Source of the DNA: Methanoregulaceae archaeon PtaB.Bin056
GTDB lineage: Archaea; Halobacteriota; Methanomicrobia; Methanomicrobiales; Methanospirillaceae
Direction of reading: 5' to 3'
Assembly: GCA_002067095.1 (NCBI GenBank)
Contig: MVQD01000106.1
Location: forward strand, 237,487 to 301,486
Length of the DNA: 64,000 nt
Shown: one piece after another, positions 46,788-56,016 of the stretch
Layout: each line of letters opens with the position of its first letter
Numbering within the stretch: position 1 is the first letter of the stretch
Notes under the pieces: model-generated
Told to the model about the DNA's origin: nothing
The model's database searches: none
Seen by the model: only the letters and a program-made list of their open reading frames with translations
Translations under genes and position numbers: made by a program

Positions 46788-48296
46788 TCAGGCCCCCACT
46801 GGCTTGACATCGAGCACCTTCATGATAGACTCGTCAAGGAGGTACCCCCTGAGCCGGTCCCTGTTGCCCCGGAGGGATTCGATACTGTTGATTCCCGCGG
46901 CACCCATCAGCTCCGAGAGCTCGAGGGTCCATGCGTGGATCAGGTTGGCAACATTCCTGGATGCGATCTCCGGGTCGAGCCGGGCGACGAGATCTGGCCT
47001 CTGAGTCGCGATCCCCCATGGGCACAGGCCCCGGTAACAGGTGCCGCAGACACGGCAGCCCATTGCAACAAGTGCCGCAGTCCCTATGTACACCGCGTCG
47101 GCTCCGAGAGCGATCACCTTTGCCACGTCAGCGCTTTCGCGGATACCTCCACTTGCAATGAGTGATACCTCGTTCCTGATGCCCTGGGAACGCAGTTTTG
47201 CATCCACGCTGGCAATGGCTGCTTCAACAGGGATCCCCACATGGTCACGGAAGACTCTTGGCGCAGCCCCTGTTCCACCCCTGAACCCATCTATCACGAC
47301 GGCATCCGCGGCGGACCTGGCGATGCCTGCAGCGATGGCGGCGGAGTTGTGCACGGCGGCTATCTTGACGAAGACTGGTTTCTTCCACTCCGTGGCCTCT
47401 TTGAGGCTCCGCACGAGCTGTTTGAGATCCTCGATGCTGTAAATATCATGGTGGGGTGCGGGGCTGATGGCATCGCTTCCGACCGGTATCATCCTCGTGC
47501 ATGAAACATCTTCGCATACCTTCTCTCCCGGCAAATGGCCGCCGATGCCTGGTTTTGCCCCCTGGCCTATCTTGATCTCTATCGCGGCACCCCTCTCAAG
47601 GTAATTGATATCGACTCCGAATCTTCCCGAGGCGACCTGGACAATCATATGGTCCTGGTAGGGATAGAGTGACTGGTGGAGTCCTCCCTCACCGGTCCCC
47701 ATGAAAGTTCCTGTCTCAAAAACTGCTCTTGCGATGCTTGCCTGGGCGTTCAGGCTGATGGCACCGTAGCTCATGTGGCCTATCATGATCGGGGTCTCAA
47801 GCTGCAGGTTTGGGGAAAGGGTTGTCAGTACCTCAACATCGCCATCATGCTCCCTGGTCTCAAGGCGCGAGGGTTTCTTTCCGAGGTAGGTGCGCAGTTC
47901 CATCGGCTCGCGCAGTGGGTCGATACTCGGGTTCGTCACCTGGCAGGCATCGAGGACAAGGCTGTCGAAGATGACGGGGTAAGGTTTTGCATTCCCCATA
48001 CCGGCGAGGATGATCTTTCCAGTCCGTGCCTGGTTGTAGATGGCCTCCCTGACTTCCGTGGTCCATACGGGATGGCTCCGGTAATCCACAGGCCGTTCCC
48101 GGATATTGATGGCATCACGGGGGCACATTGCGATGCAACGGTGGCATGCCACGCATTTCCTTGAATTCACGTGGATCTTCCCATTCTCCAGGCGGAAGAC
48201 GTCGTACGGACAGTTCTCTACACAGCGGCCGCAGAGCATGCACTGGTCATGGTCAACGGATATCCTGAATTTGACGGGAACGCTTCCGATGGTCAT
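46788..48296 (-). CDS. Glutamate synthase, ferredoxin-FMN synthase subunit (GltB2)
   Basis: 502 residues. Two 4Fe-4S motifs at the N-terminus (CMLCGRCVENCPYD, CVACHRCIAMCPRD), then the FMN-binding TIM barrel: PIMIGHMSYGAISLNAQ, GTGEGGLHQSLYP, GQGAKPGIGGHLPG, VVIDGFRGGTGAAPRV, and the 3Fe-4S-type site CRVCGTCYRGLCPWGIA. It converts 2-oxoglutarate and ammonia to glutamate with two electrons. It overlaps the amidotransferase gene as ATGA. Confidence 0.93.
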   Translation of the reverse strand: MTIGSVPVKFRISVDHDQCMLCGRCVENCPYDVFRLENGKIHVNSRKCVACHRCIAMCPRDAINIRERPVDYRSHPVWTTEVREAIYNQARTGKIILAGMGNAKPYPVIFDSLVLDACQVTNPSIDPLREPMELRTYLGKKPSRLETREHDGDVEVLTTLSPNLQLETPIMIGHMSYGAISLNAQASIARAVFETGTFMGTGEGGLHQSLYPYQDHMIVQVASGRFGVDINYLERGAAIEIKIGQGAKPGIGGHLPGEKVCEDVSCTRMIPVGSDAISPAPHHDIYSIEDLKQLVRSLKEATEWKKPVFVKIAAVHNSAAIAAGIARSAADAVVIDGFRGGTGAAPRVFRDHVGIPVEAAIASVDAKLRSQGIRNEVSLIASGGIRESADVAKVIALGADAVYIGTAALVAMGCRVCGTCYRGLCPWGIATQRPDLVARLDPEIASRNVANLIHAWTLELSELMGAAGINSIESLRGNRDRLRGYLLDESIMKVLDVKPVGA

Positions 48297-49345
48297 GTAT
48301 ACACCCTGCCTATGACAGGCTCTCCTGCGCGTGGCATGATGATATCCCCGACATCGGGCTCCATCACCCTGATCGCCGCTTCCTCGCTCGATATGTACAG
48401 ACGGGGTCCCATTGTGCCGGTGACAAGGGGCCTGAGCTTAATCCGATCAGTGAACCCGACGATGGCGTCGGGGTTGGCCACCACGATGGCAAACGGACCG
48501 TTCATCAGTGCGGGCCCATATGTTAGCCTGATAGCCCTGTTCAGGTGCGCCTCGCGCCCTGGCATGCGGTCTATCTCGTCCCAGAAGGGAGGTGCAAGCG
48601 CCCTTACCGCGAGTTCAGGGGCAAGGTGATGGCGCCGGACCAGGAGATCAAAGAGGTAAGCCACTACTTCTGTATCAGTGAACATCGAACAGCGGTACCC
48701 ATAACTCTCAATATAGCGTCGGTTGGTACCATATGAGGTGATTTCTCCGTTATGAACCACGCTCCAGTGGAGGAGGTTGAAAGGGTGTGCGCCGCCCCAC
48801 CACCCCGGGGTGTTGGTCGGGTAGCGGTTGTGGCCAAGCCAAATGTACCCCTTGTAGTCCTGGATGCGGTAGAAATCGGCGACTTCTTCAGGCCACCCAG
48901 AAGCCTTGAAGATGGCGATGTTCTTGCCGGAGGCATAGACGAGTGCTCCAGGAATGCTGGTGTTCACCTTCATCACGACGTGCATGACGATGTCGTCTTC
49001 GGGTGTGGTGCTCCGCGGCATGAGCCGTGCATCCGGCTGGAAGAAGTATCTCCAGGGGGTGTGGATCTTCCTGATGTTCGGCTGTTCGAAGGTAGGGATC
49101 TCCTCTTCGTGCACGATAGTCCCCCACTTGGACAGCTCCTCGTCAACCGCCGCTTTTGTCTCGTGAATGGCATCAAAGAAGACATGGATGGCATAATAAT
49201 CGGCAAATTCCGGGAATGCCCCATAGGCAACATAACCGGCGCCTTCACCACTTCCCCGTTCATCCATCATGGAGAGCGCCGACCGTATTGCCTGGCCGTC
49301 CATGCGTTCTTTTGACCTGTCGATGACCCCAATTATTCCGCACAT
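48293..49345 (-). CDS. Glutamate synthase, glutamine amidotransferase subunit (GltB1)
   Basis: 350 residues. The N-terminal nucleophile MCGIIGVIDRSK with Cys2 marks a class-II glutaminase that releases ammonia from glutamine; the AHPFNLLHWSVVHNGEITSYG and FTDTEVVAYLFDLLV segments match. The open frame includes three more codons upstream, but the catalytic Cys must follow the initiator Met, so 49345 is the start. It is the first gene of the split glutamate synthase operon and diverges from glnA, a sensible GS-GOGAT pair. Confidence 0.94.
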   Translation of the reverse strand: MCGIIGVIDRSKERMDGQAIRSALSMMDERGSGEGAGYVAYGAFPEFADYYAIHVFFDAIHETKAAVDEELSKWGTIVHEEEIPTFEQPNIRKIHTPWRYFFQPDARLMPRSTTPEDDIVMHVVMKVNTSIPGALVYASGKNIAIFKASGWPEEVADFYRIQDYKGYIWLGHNRYPTNTPGWWGGAHPFNLLHWSVVHNGEITSYGTNRRYIESYGYRCSMFTDTEVVAYLFDLLVRRHHLAPELAVRALAPPFWDEIDRMPGREAHLNRAIRLTYGPALMNGPFAIVVANPDAIVGFTDRIKLRPLVTGTMGPRLYISSEEAAIRVMEPDVGDIIMPRAGEPVIGRVYT

Positions 49346-49440
49346 ATCAACCACGGCTCACTTGGCCTGTAAATCAGTCTGGCATAGAGAAAATAATACA
49401 TGGCCTGATGCATTGTCTCCATCATTCTGTGTCCTGTTAC

Positions 49441-49453
49441 ATTAAATATATAT
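49441..49453 (+). promoter_or_regulatory. TATA box for glnA
   Basis: ATTAAATATATAT centred about 33 bases before the glnA ATG predicts a transcript with a leader of only a few bases. Confidence 0.6.
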
Positions 49454-49479
49454 CTGATTAGGTAGAAGTTAATTTCCAT

Positions 49480-50808
49480 ATGAGCAGAGACATCGTGTCT
49501 GAGATGCTGGAACGGATTGACGCAGACCTGGTCAAGTTCCTTCGCCTGCAGTTCACGGATATCCAGGGGATACCAAAGAACGTAGCGATACCGGTCCAGC
49601 AGGCTGAAAAGGCACTCACTGAAGGGATCTGGTTTGATGGGTCATCCATCGAGGGGTTCGCACGGATCGAAGAGTCCGACATGCTCTTAAAGCCGGATAT
49701 TGATACCTATGCCATCCTCCCATGGAGGCCTGCAGATGCCAGGGTTGCCCGTTTCATCTGCGATGTCTATACCTACGGGAACAAGCCCTTCGAAGGTGAC
49801 CCGAGGTATATCCTGAAGAAGCAGATCGCAGAAGCGAAAGCCAAGGGTTACACCTTCAACACCGGGCCCGAGCTTGAATTCTTCCTCTTCAAGACGGTTG
49901 AAGGCCGGCCTTCGACGTTATTCCAGGACTTCGGGGGGTATTTCGATCTGGCCCCCACTGACTGGGCAGAGGACGTGCGCCGGGACATCGTCTTCGCCCT
50001 TACCCAGATGGGTTTTGAGATAGAGGCATCCCACCACGAGGTGGCAGAGAGCCAGCACGAGATCGACTTCAAATACAGTACCGCGCTCGATACCGCGGAC
50101 AAGGTGATCACCTTCAAGTTCGCCACAAAGACGCTTGCGCTTGCCAGGAATCTCCATGCAACCTTCATGGCCAAGCCCATTGCAGGAATCAATGGAAGCG
50201 GTATGCACACCCACGGCTCTCTCTCGAAGAACGGAAAGAATGCATTCTACGACCCCAAGGGCGAGAAGCAGCTTTCTGATATTGCATACTATTATATTGG
50301 AGGCCTCCTTGAACATGCAAAGGCCATCACGAGGGTTGCCAACCCGACCATCAACTCGTACAAGCGGCTGGTGCCTGGGTACGAGGCCCCCGTGTACATC
50401 AGCTGGAGTGCCTCGAACAGGTCGGCCCTTGTCAGGGTTCCCGCCGCACGCGGAAACAGCACCCGGGCAGAGTTCCGGAGCCCCGACCCGATGTGCAACC
50501 CGTATCTCTGTTTTGCAGCAATGCTTGCCGCAGGACTGGATGGGATCAAGAGAAAGATCGAACCCCCTGAGAGCACTGACGTGAACATTTACCATCTCTC
50601 TGAAAAGGAAAGGAGATCACGAGGGATAGAGATGCTACCGGGGAGTCTTATCGAGGCAAACATGGAACTCAACAACGATGACGTGATCAAGAAGGCGATG
50701 GGCGCACACATCATGGATGGCCTCAACTCCATTGCACAACTGGAGACTGATTCGTTCAGGCTTGCAGTGCATCCCTGGGAGCTTGACCGCTACCTGGCAA
50801 CCTATTAA
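49480..50808 (+). CDS. glnA: Glutamine synthetase type I (GSI-alpha)
   Basis: This 442-residue enzyme makes glutamine from glutamate, ammonia and ATP. Motifs: WFDGSSIEGFARI, NTGPELEFFLF, HHEVAESQHEIDF, NGSGMHTHGSLSKNGKN, and SRSALVRVPAARGNS-like SNRSALVRVPAARG. The adenylylation tyrosine segment of GSI-beta is absent: NIYHLSEKERRSRG lies where NLYDLP would be, and the length is of the alpha class. Control is therefore probably by feedback, PII or small proteins. It is followed by a small ORF and glnK-amt-glnK. Confidence 0.96.
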   Translation: MSRDIVSEMLERIDADLVKFLRLQFTDIQGIPKNVAIPVQQAEKALTEGIWFDGSSIEGFARIEESDMLLKPDIDTYAILPWRPADARVARFICDVYTYGNKPFEGDPRYILKKQIAEAKAKGYTFNTGPELEFFLFKTVEGRPSTLFQDFGGYFDLAPTDWAEDVRRDIVFALTQMGFEIEASHHEVAESQHEIDFKYSTALDTADKVITFKFATKTLALARNLHATFMAKPIAGINGSGMHTHGSLSKNGKNAFYDPKGEKQLSDIAYYYIGGLLEHAKAITRVANPTINSYKRLVPGYEAPVYISWSASNRSALVRVPAARGNSTRAEFRSPDPMCNPYLCFAAMLAAGLDGIKRKIEPPESTDVNIYHLSEKERRSRGIEMLPGSLIEANMELNNDDVIKKAMGAHIMDGLNSIAQLETDSFRLAVHPWELDRYLATY

Positions 50809-50815
50809 TTTTTTT
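50809..50815 (+). terminator. Oligo-T stretch after glnA
   Basis: Seven T residues directly after the glnA stop probably end the glnA transcript, separating it from the small ORF-glnK unit, which has its own TATA element. Confidence 0.5.
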
Positions 50816-50839
50816 CAATCGAGAAAAATAGAAAATTAT

Positions 50840-50850
50840 AAATTATATAG
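50840..50850 (+). promoter_or_regulatory. TATA box for small ORF-glnK transcript
   Basis: AAATTATATAG precedes the 54-codon ORF by about 45 bases, predicting a start near 50872-50876, right before the palindrome at 50881. Confidence 0.5.
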
Positions 50851-50880
50851 TCAATAACTTCCTTCCATCTAAGTGTAAGT

Positions 50881-50892
50881 GGTATCGTTACC
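50881..50892 (+). promoter_or_regulatory. Palindrome GGTATCGTTACC, candidate nitrogen operator
   Basis: A GGTA-N4-TACC inverted repeat sits between the predicted transcription start and the ATG of the 54-codon ORF. The methanogen nitrogen repressor NrpR binds GGTA/GGAA-type inverted repeats with 6-base spacing (as I recall for Methanosarcina mazei and Methanococcus). The half sites match the first form but the spacing is 4, so the assignment is tentative. Confidence 0.35.
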
Positions 50893-51057
50893 ATGGATAA
50901 CTGGCATAAAAAGGAAGAAGGACCTCTGATCGGGTTGGTAAGCCCTCTGACGAAAGATACGCCAGAGAACCAGTGGCTCCCAATACTTCCCTATAAGGAG
51001 ATTGATCTCCCTCTCAAAGGAGGGGTTGCGCAACTACGCCCTACGGAAGTGAGATGA
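50893..51057 (+). CDS. 54-residue small ORF between glnA and glnK
   Basis: The frame starts MDNWHKKEEGPLIGLVSPLT and ends QLRPTEVR. It is rich in Pro, Leu and charged residues with two Trp, and has no signal peptide, membrane helix or known motif. It is backed by its own TATA element and ends 6 bases before the glnK ATG, so a coupled leader-type or small regulatory protein is plausible. Small proteins that act on glutamine synthetase or GlnK are known in Methanosarcina (sP26, 23 residues), but this sequence does not resemble it as I recall. No clear ribosome-binding site precedes it, consistent with a short leader. Confidence 0.5.
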   Translation: MDNWHKKEEGPLIGLVSPLTKDTPENQWLPILPYKEIDLPLKGGVAQLRPTEVR

Positions 51058-51063
51058 AGTAAC

Positions 51064-51393
51064 ATGAAGTGTATCTCTGCAATTGTCAGGGAAGAGAAGA
51101 TTCCATTCATACAAAAAGCCCTGGAGAAGGAGGGGGTTTATGGAATGACACTGAAGGGAGTGATGGGGAGAGGAGCGCAGGGGGGAATCGCGCTCCAGTA
51201 TCGCGGAGGTATATTCAACGTCGATCTTCTGCCGAAGGTAAAGATCGATGTTGTCGTCCCCGCAGCTCTTGAAGACGCAGTGGTCCGCGCCATCACAACC
51301 CATGCATTCACAGGAAAACCTGGTGATGGAAGGATATTCGTGATTGACGTGCCACAATCAACCAGGATACGGACCGGAGAGGTGGAGGCCTGA
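51064..51393 (+). CDS. glnK: PII signal transduction protein GlnK
   Basis: This 109-residue trimeric PII protein has MKCISAIVREEKIPFIQKAL at the start, the T-loop region GRGAQGGIALQYRGG and the C-terminal [10 protein letters not shown] signature. It binds ATP/ADP and 2-oxoglutarate and normally blocks the ammonium channel at nitrogen excess. It sits before amt but is separated from it by 532 bases; the second glnK directly follows amt. Its first residues differ from the second copy, so the two PII proteins may have different partners (GlnA or Amt). Confidence 0.93.
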   Translation: MKCISAIVREEKIPFIQKALEKEGVYGMTLKGVMGRGAQGGIALQYRGGIFNVDLLPKVKIDVVVPAALEDAVVRAITTHAFTGKPGDGRIFVIDVPQSTRIRTGEVEA

Positions 51394-51465
51394 TATGTAG
51401 CAATACTGTTGGTCCTCCCAAAAATTCTCACGACCGGACAAATGACCGGTCAATGTGCTCTGGTA

Positions 51466-51484
51466 TGCCGGGGACTCCCCGGCA
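51466..51484 (+). terminator. Hairpin terminator after glnK
   Basis: TGCCGGGG-ACT-CCCCGGCA is a perfect 8-bp stem with a 3-base loop, followed about 8 bases later by CTTTTG. It probably ends the small ORF-glnK transcript. Confidence 0.55.
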
Positions 51485-51573
51485 CCATTCTTTTGAGTTT
51501 CACTCTTACAAATGTTTGAGACCGCTCTCTTGCATCCTTCCATGGCAGGGGGATCGCAGTTAGCAAAATAATA

Positions 51574-51584
51574 AGATATATATA
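51574..51584 (+). promoter_or_regulatory. TATA box for amt-glnK, with long leader
   Basis: AGATATATATA predicts a start near 51608, which leaves about 318 bases before the amt ATG. I see no convincing gene in that leader: the 98-105-codon frames there have odd Cys/Pro/Arg-rich products without recognisable features. The leader contains a duplicated TGCCGAAGTG and a GGTACC palindrome next to TACC motifs, so regulation in the untranslated part is possible. Confidence 0.4.
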
Positions 51585-51925
51585 CCATGGAACCAAACTT
51601 CTACCTGTCAAATGCTACATCAATGGAACATCCCAACGGGAATCCGGGTCGTACCCTTCTCCCCTGCCGGGAAAAGGGGGACTTTAACCCGAAGGGATGC
51701 ATTGCTGCCGAAGTGGCACCATACCAGGTACCATTTGATATACCGGACCCGGGAAGGATACTTCAGGGACAGGAAAATTCCTCGAAATCGTCCAAGGGAG
51801 ATATCCACGATCCCTGCCGAAGTGAGAGATCATCCTGCCCTGCGGGATCCATGCCGGCCGAAAATAGTCTTAATGCAGGGTGACTATCAGTTACAGAATG
51901 GAATAGAAGGATTCAGGAGATTCAC

Positions 51926-53122
51926 ATGACGTTAGACACAGGGACCACCGCATGGTTGCTGACTTCCACAGCCCTGGTGATGCTGATGACGCCGGGAGTG
52001 GGATTCTTCTACGGAGGACTGGTACGGAGAAAGAACTTCATCTCCATGGTCGCGCTCTCCTTCATCGTCTTTGCGGTTGTCAGTATCCAGTGGGTGGTGA
52101 TGGGCTATTCGCTGGCGTTTGGACAGGATATTGGCGGGTTCATCGGGGATCTCCAGTTTGCAGGTCTGCAGGGTATTGGCATGGATGCCGGAGACCAGGG
52201 ATATCCACCCCTCCTCTTCGTGGCTTTCCAGCTGGTATTCGCCGCGATTGCGATGGCGATCGTGACCTCAGGCTTTGCCGAGAGGGTGAAGCTCTCAGCC
52301 TTCCTCGTCTTTGCGCTCCTCTGGACGACACTTGTCTATGACCCCCTTGCACACTGGGCCTGGGGAGGAGGCTGGGCCATGGCATTCGGGGCGCTCGATT
52401 TTGCCGGCGGCACTGTCGTGCACATCAGCTCGGGTTTTGCGGCCCTTGCCGTTGCGCTGGTCATCGGGAAGAGGGCAGGTTTCGGGAAGTATACCATGGA
52501 GCCGCATAACATCCCGATGACGCTGCTCGGCGCCGCGCTTCTCTGGTTTGGCTGGTTCGGGTTCAATGCCGGGAGTGCCCTTGCGGCCAACGGTATTGCT
52601 GCAAATGCATTCCTGGTCACAAACATATCTGCTGCCGCGGGAGGCCTTGCCTGGCTTGCTGCGAGCTGGGTGAGGGGCAAACCGAGTTCTCTCGGCATGG
52701 TGAGCGGAGCAATTGCCGGCCTCGTCGCGATCACCCCTGCTGCGGGGTACGTCACGGTGACGGGAGCAATCGCCGTTGGGATAGTGGCAGGGCTCCTCTG
52801 TTACGCGTGCATGTTATGGCGTATCAACAAGGGACTTGACGAGAGCCTGGATGCCTGGTCCATCCACGGGATGGGCGGCCTCTGGGGAGCGGTCGCCACA
52901 GGTGTATTTGCAGTCGCCGCAGTCAACGGGTATTCGGGGCTCATCGAAGGGAATGTCACCCAGTTCCTGGCCAATGCTGCCGGAGCACTTGCGGCACTCG
53001 TATATGCATTCGTTGTCACGTTCATACTGGCATTCGCCGTTGACAAGGTGATGGGATTGCGCGTGAGTGAAGACGAAGAATATGTCGGTCTCGACATCTC
53101 CCAGCACGGGGAGCGGGTATAG
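51926..53122 (+). CDS. amt: Ammonium transporter Amt
   Basis: This 398-residue, eleven-helix trimeric channel begins [24 protein letters not shown] and shows the [17 protein letters not shown] motif, [36 protein letters not shown] and [13 protein letters not shown] with the pore twin histidines (HIS and SIHGMG). It admits ammonium at low nitrogen. The glnK that follows after 12 bases is its usual gate. Confidence 0.96.
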   Translation: MTLDTGTTAWLLTSTALVMLMTPGVGFFYGGLVRRKNFISMVALSFIVFAVVSIQWVVMGYSLAFGQDIGGFIGDLQFAGLQGIGMDAGDQGYPPLLFVAFQLVFAAIAMAIVTSGFAERVKLSAFLVFALLWTTLVYDPLAHWAWGGGWAMAFGALDFAGGTVVHISSGFAALAVALVIGKRAGFGKYTMEPHNIPMTLLGAALLWFGWFGFNAGSALAANGIAANAFLVTNISAAAGGLAWLAASWVRGKPSSLGMVSGAIAGLVAITPAAGYVTVTGAIAVGIVAGLLCYACMLWRINKGLDESLDAWSIHGMGGLWGAVATGVFAVAAVNGYSGLIEGNVTQFLANAAGALAALVYAFVVTFILAFAVDKVMGLRVSEDEEYVGLDISQHGERV

Positions 53123-53464
<342 letters not shown>

Positions 53465-53552
53465 GACATCCCCCCAACTTCACCACCTTTATTTTACGCA
53501 TGTTTCTCACCTCGTGGCTCTCATCTATCACTTCTGGTGAATGAATGGGTTC

Positions 53553-53566
53553 ATGCGTGTGATACC
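53553..53566 (+). repeat. 14-base repeat ATGCGTGTGATACC, copy 1
   Basis: The same 14 bases recur at 56017-56030 in another intergenic region upstream of a surface-protein gene. This copy lies in the 290-base gene-free stretch after glnK (53465-53754), in which I see no gene. Confidence 0.45.
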
Positions 53567-53754
53567 AAAAGTCACAGCAAATACCTGGCATCAGGCGAAG
53601 CCCGCACCAGGATCAGCGGGGAGATTTGGTGTCTGAACACCTGCAATTCGACGAGGGTATTGCTCTTGAACCGGACTTGCTTTGCATCCTGTAATGTGGC
53701 ACGGAACAATACCGTACCGCAAACAGATTTCCTACCCCTCCAAAATAAGGGTTT

Positions 53755-54129
53755 TCAGGATTCCGATTTGTACTTCAGGCGGCCGAGGGCCTCCTCTGCA
53801 GCCTTCCGGACAAAATGGTTAGGATCCCTGCAGGCATTTTCAAGCGCCTGCCTTGCGGCCGGATCGCCCAGATTTCCAAGGGCAACAGCGGTCGCAAACC
53901 TCACGTCGTGATCTCTATCGTAAAGAAGCGTTACGAGGGGAGCAGATGCGTCCTTATACCCGGTATTGCCAAGTGCATCTGCCGCGGCGATACGGGCCCA
54001 TTTGTCGTCGCTGTGCAGTTGACGCGTCAATACTTCGACGACAGAAGGCCCTTTCCCCTCCATCTCAAAGACCGTTCTCCATTTTTCATCCGGCGATCTT
54101 TTTCCCGGATGGTCGAGTCCGGCATTCAT
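53755..54129 (-). CDS. HEAT-repeat (PBS lyase-type) protein
   Basis: This 124-residue protein has helical repeats of the phycobilisome-lyase HEAT type: DDKWARIAAADALGNTGYKDASAPLVTLL, DHDVRFATAVALGNLGDPAARQAL and NHFVRKAAEEALGRLKY. It is a protein-interaction scaffold of unknown partner. The ATG at 54129 has GGGGGATG 5 bases upstream; the longer frame to 54195 is less likely. Confidence 0.85.
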   Translation of the reverse strand: MNAGLDHPGKRSPDEKWRTVFEMEGKGPSVVEVLTRQLHSDDKWARIAAADALGNTGYKDASAPLVTLLYDRDHDVRFATAVALGNLGDPAARQALENACRDPNHFVRKAAEEALGRLKYKSES

Positions 54130-54253
54130 GCGACATCCCCCTTGACCCTGGCGGGTCAACCGCACATTGATGTGATGATACTTGAAGGTATGCATCGCAC
54201 CAATGCACTCGAAGGCATTCTCATTCCTGTGACCTGTCTCCTGAAACCAGAAG

Positions 54254-54263
54254 AATATATATT
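54254..54263 (+). promoter_or_regulatory. TATA box for PKD-domain protein
   Basis: AATATATATT lies about 30 bases before the ATG at 54290, predicting an almost leaderless transcript and supporting that start over the GTG at 54269. Confidence 0.55.
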
Positions 54264-54289
54264 ATTCCGTGCGAAGACACAATGCGTGC

Positions 54290-55828
54290 ATGAATCCTGG
54301 AGACAGACGCCTTGCAAAGCCGCGAGACAGTGATCAACGGGGAGACGTCCGGTCCTTCTCCTGGATTTCCCTGATCATTCTCCTGATACTCGCTGGCGTG
54401 GCAATCCCTGCTGAAGGCGCATCCACCATAGATTTCACTGCAAATATCACTTCTGGAAGTCCCCCTCTCGATGTTCTTTTCACTGATACGAGCAGCCTCC
54501 CGGTGATAGAGGACTTCAGGAGGTGGGATTTCGGAGACGGGTCTGTCGAATTCGATCCAGAAGGCACCGTTTCCCACAGGTATCTCCAGGAAGGGGTTTT
54601 CACGGTAAGGCTGGACCGCACGGACAGTGAAGGGTATCACTCCCTCATCAAGTACGACTATATTACTGTCATTGCCCCCACGCCCACCCCGACCGCCACG
54701 CCTACAACTTCCCCCACCACTTCACCGGTGACGACAGTAACAACGGTAATCCCGACCACCACCCCTGTCACGACCGCGCCTACGACAGTCCCGACTACTC
54801 AGCCCACGGTGCAGATACCCTCGGAATTTTTCGGGCAGGTCACATCGTCGGGACTCCCTGTTCCCGCCGGGGCACGAATCACGGCAAGGATAGGGGCCCG
54901 GAATGCCGGAGAGGTGCTTGTGGTCTCTTCAGGTACGTATGGCGGTCCGGGGCCGTTTGATCAGAGGCTCAAGGTCTATGCCACGAATGACGAAATCGCG
55001 GCTGGTCCTGTCCTGATCACATTCTGGCTGAATGATGCCTCCCAGGCAGCCCAGACTGCGTATTTCCAGTCGGGAACATCACAGAACCTTGCCCTCACCT
55101 TCGCCGGCCCAACCCCTACCCCGACGTCCACCACTCCTGTTACCACGTCTCCGACCACCTCGCCTGTCACGACCGCGACCACGGTCGTTCCGACCACCAC
55201 ACTCACCACTGCTCCCACCACCTCGCCTCAAACCACGGCAACAACCGTTCCGACCACTGGGCCGACGACGCTGCCCACCACCAGCCCCACCGTCACACCA
55301 ACGGGAGTCCCCGGGATTACGCTCACATTCGAGCCGGGATGGAACTATATCTCAATACCGAGATACCTCTTCCCCGGATCTGATTCCGGGAGTATATTCG
55401 CCTCCATCGATACTTCCGGACGGCCGATATGGCGGTACAATAGCACAAATCAGATTTATGAACGCGTGTATCCCGCCACACATCTCAATGCCACAGACAG
55501 CATCTGGATATACAGCAGGTCTCATACCACTCTTCCACTATACTTCTCTGGCACCCAGGGTCTCGTAGAGCGTGACCTCTTTTCGGGGTGGAATGGATTC
55601 GGCGTCCTCAACCTGACCGAGGTCCCTGCGAGGGATGCACTCTTACCCGTGTCTTCGTCATGGAAATACGGCTATGGATTTGACCCGCTTGCCCAGCGAT
55701 ACGAGGTATCCATCGTGAATGGGGGGACGGGAATCCACAATGACTCAAGGCCACTTGCACCCGGCAGAGGATACTGGATTTTCATGGAGGAGAACGTGAC
55801 ATACCGGGCCCGCGTTCCGGATTTCTGA
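54290..55828 (+). CDS. Secreted multidomain surface protein with PKD domain
   Basis: About 512 residues. Signal segment WISLIILLILAGVAIPAEG; PKD domain (TIDFTANITSGSPPLDVLFT ... RRWDFGDGSVEFDPEGTVSHRY); a Thr/Pro-rich linker; the module IPSEFFGQVTSSGLPVPAGA shared with the protein at 44196; a second Thr/Pro linker; and a C-terminal domain with FEPGWNYISIPRYLFPGSDS and GYWIFMEENVTYR. There is no C-terminal membrane anchor, so it is probably released or bound to the S-layer. The linkers are probable glycosylation sites. Confidence 0.82.
   Translation: MNPGDRRLAKPRDSDQRGDVRSFSWISLIILLILAGVAIPAEGASTIDFTANITSGSPPLDVLFTDTSSLPVIEDFRRWDFGDGSVEFDPEGTVSHRYLQEGVFTVRLDRTDSEGYHSLIKYDYITVIAPTPTPTATPTTSPTTSPVTTVTTVIPTTTPVTTAPTTVPTTQPTVQIPSEFFGQVTSSGLPVPAGARITARIGARNAGEVLVVSSGTYGGPGPFDQRLKVYATNDEIAAGPVLITFWLNDASQAAQTAYFQSGTSQNLALTFAGPTPTPTSTTPVTTSPTTSPVTTATTVVPTTTLTTAPTTSPQTTATTVPTTGPTTLPTTSPTVTPTGVPGITLTFEPGWNYISIPRYLFPGSDSGSIFASIDTSGRPIWRYNSTNQIYERVYPATHLNATDSIWIYSRSHTTLPLYFSGTQGLVERDLFSGWNGFGVLNLTEVPARDALLPVSSSWKYGYGFDPLAQRYEVSIVNGGTGIHNDSRPLAPGRGYWIFMEENVTYRARVPDF
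54676..54811 (+). repeat. Thr/Pro-rich linker repeat, first block
   Basis: Low-complexity coding sequence of ACC/ACG/CCC codons encodes TPTPTAT, TTSPTTSPVTT and TTVPTTQP runs. A second block occurs at 55109-55303 in the same gene with similar TTSPTTSPVTTATT units. These blocks may vary between strains by slippage or recombination. Confidence 0.8.
55109..55303 (+). repeat. Thr/Pro-rich linker repeat, second block
   Basis: Second low-complexity block of the surface protein, made of PTTSPVTT- and TTVPTT-type units and separating the shared FFG module from the C-terminal domain. Confidence 0.8.
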
Positions 55829-56016
55829 GAACTGCGTGGTTGGATCGGTCGGAAACCTCCATTTTTAACAACCGGGGAATATTGCGCGATACATGGACTG
55901 TGACAATCAGGAAACGAACGGAACGTGTTGTGCAGGGGCATATTTGCCCAATGCTTCCGTGTGTGGAAAATCTTGAGGACATGATGTAATGTTCGGGCTC
56001 TTATGTTCACCCATTT

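Noticed and set aside
51587..51929. Overlapping 98- and 105-codon frames upstream of amt
   Set aside because: Products are rich in Arg/Pro/Cys without domain marks, both frames overlap each other and lie in the likely amt leader; no ribosome-binding site.
53537..53911. 124-codon plus-strand frame
   Set aside because: It runs antisense over the HEAT-repeat gene, which has convincing repeats; the upstream part has no start signal.
54676..55303. Repetitive DNA resembling a tandem or CRISPR array
   Set aside because: The repeats are in-frame Thr/Pro codons of a surface protein, with irregular units and no spacers.
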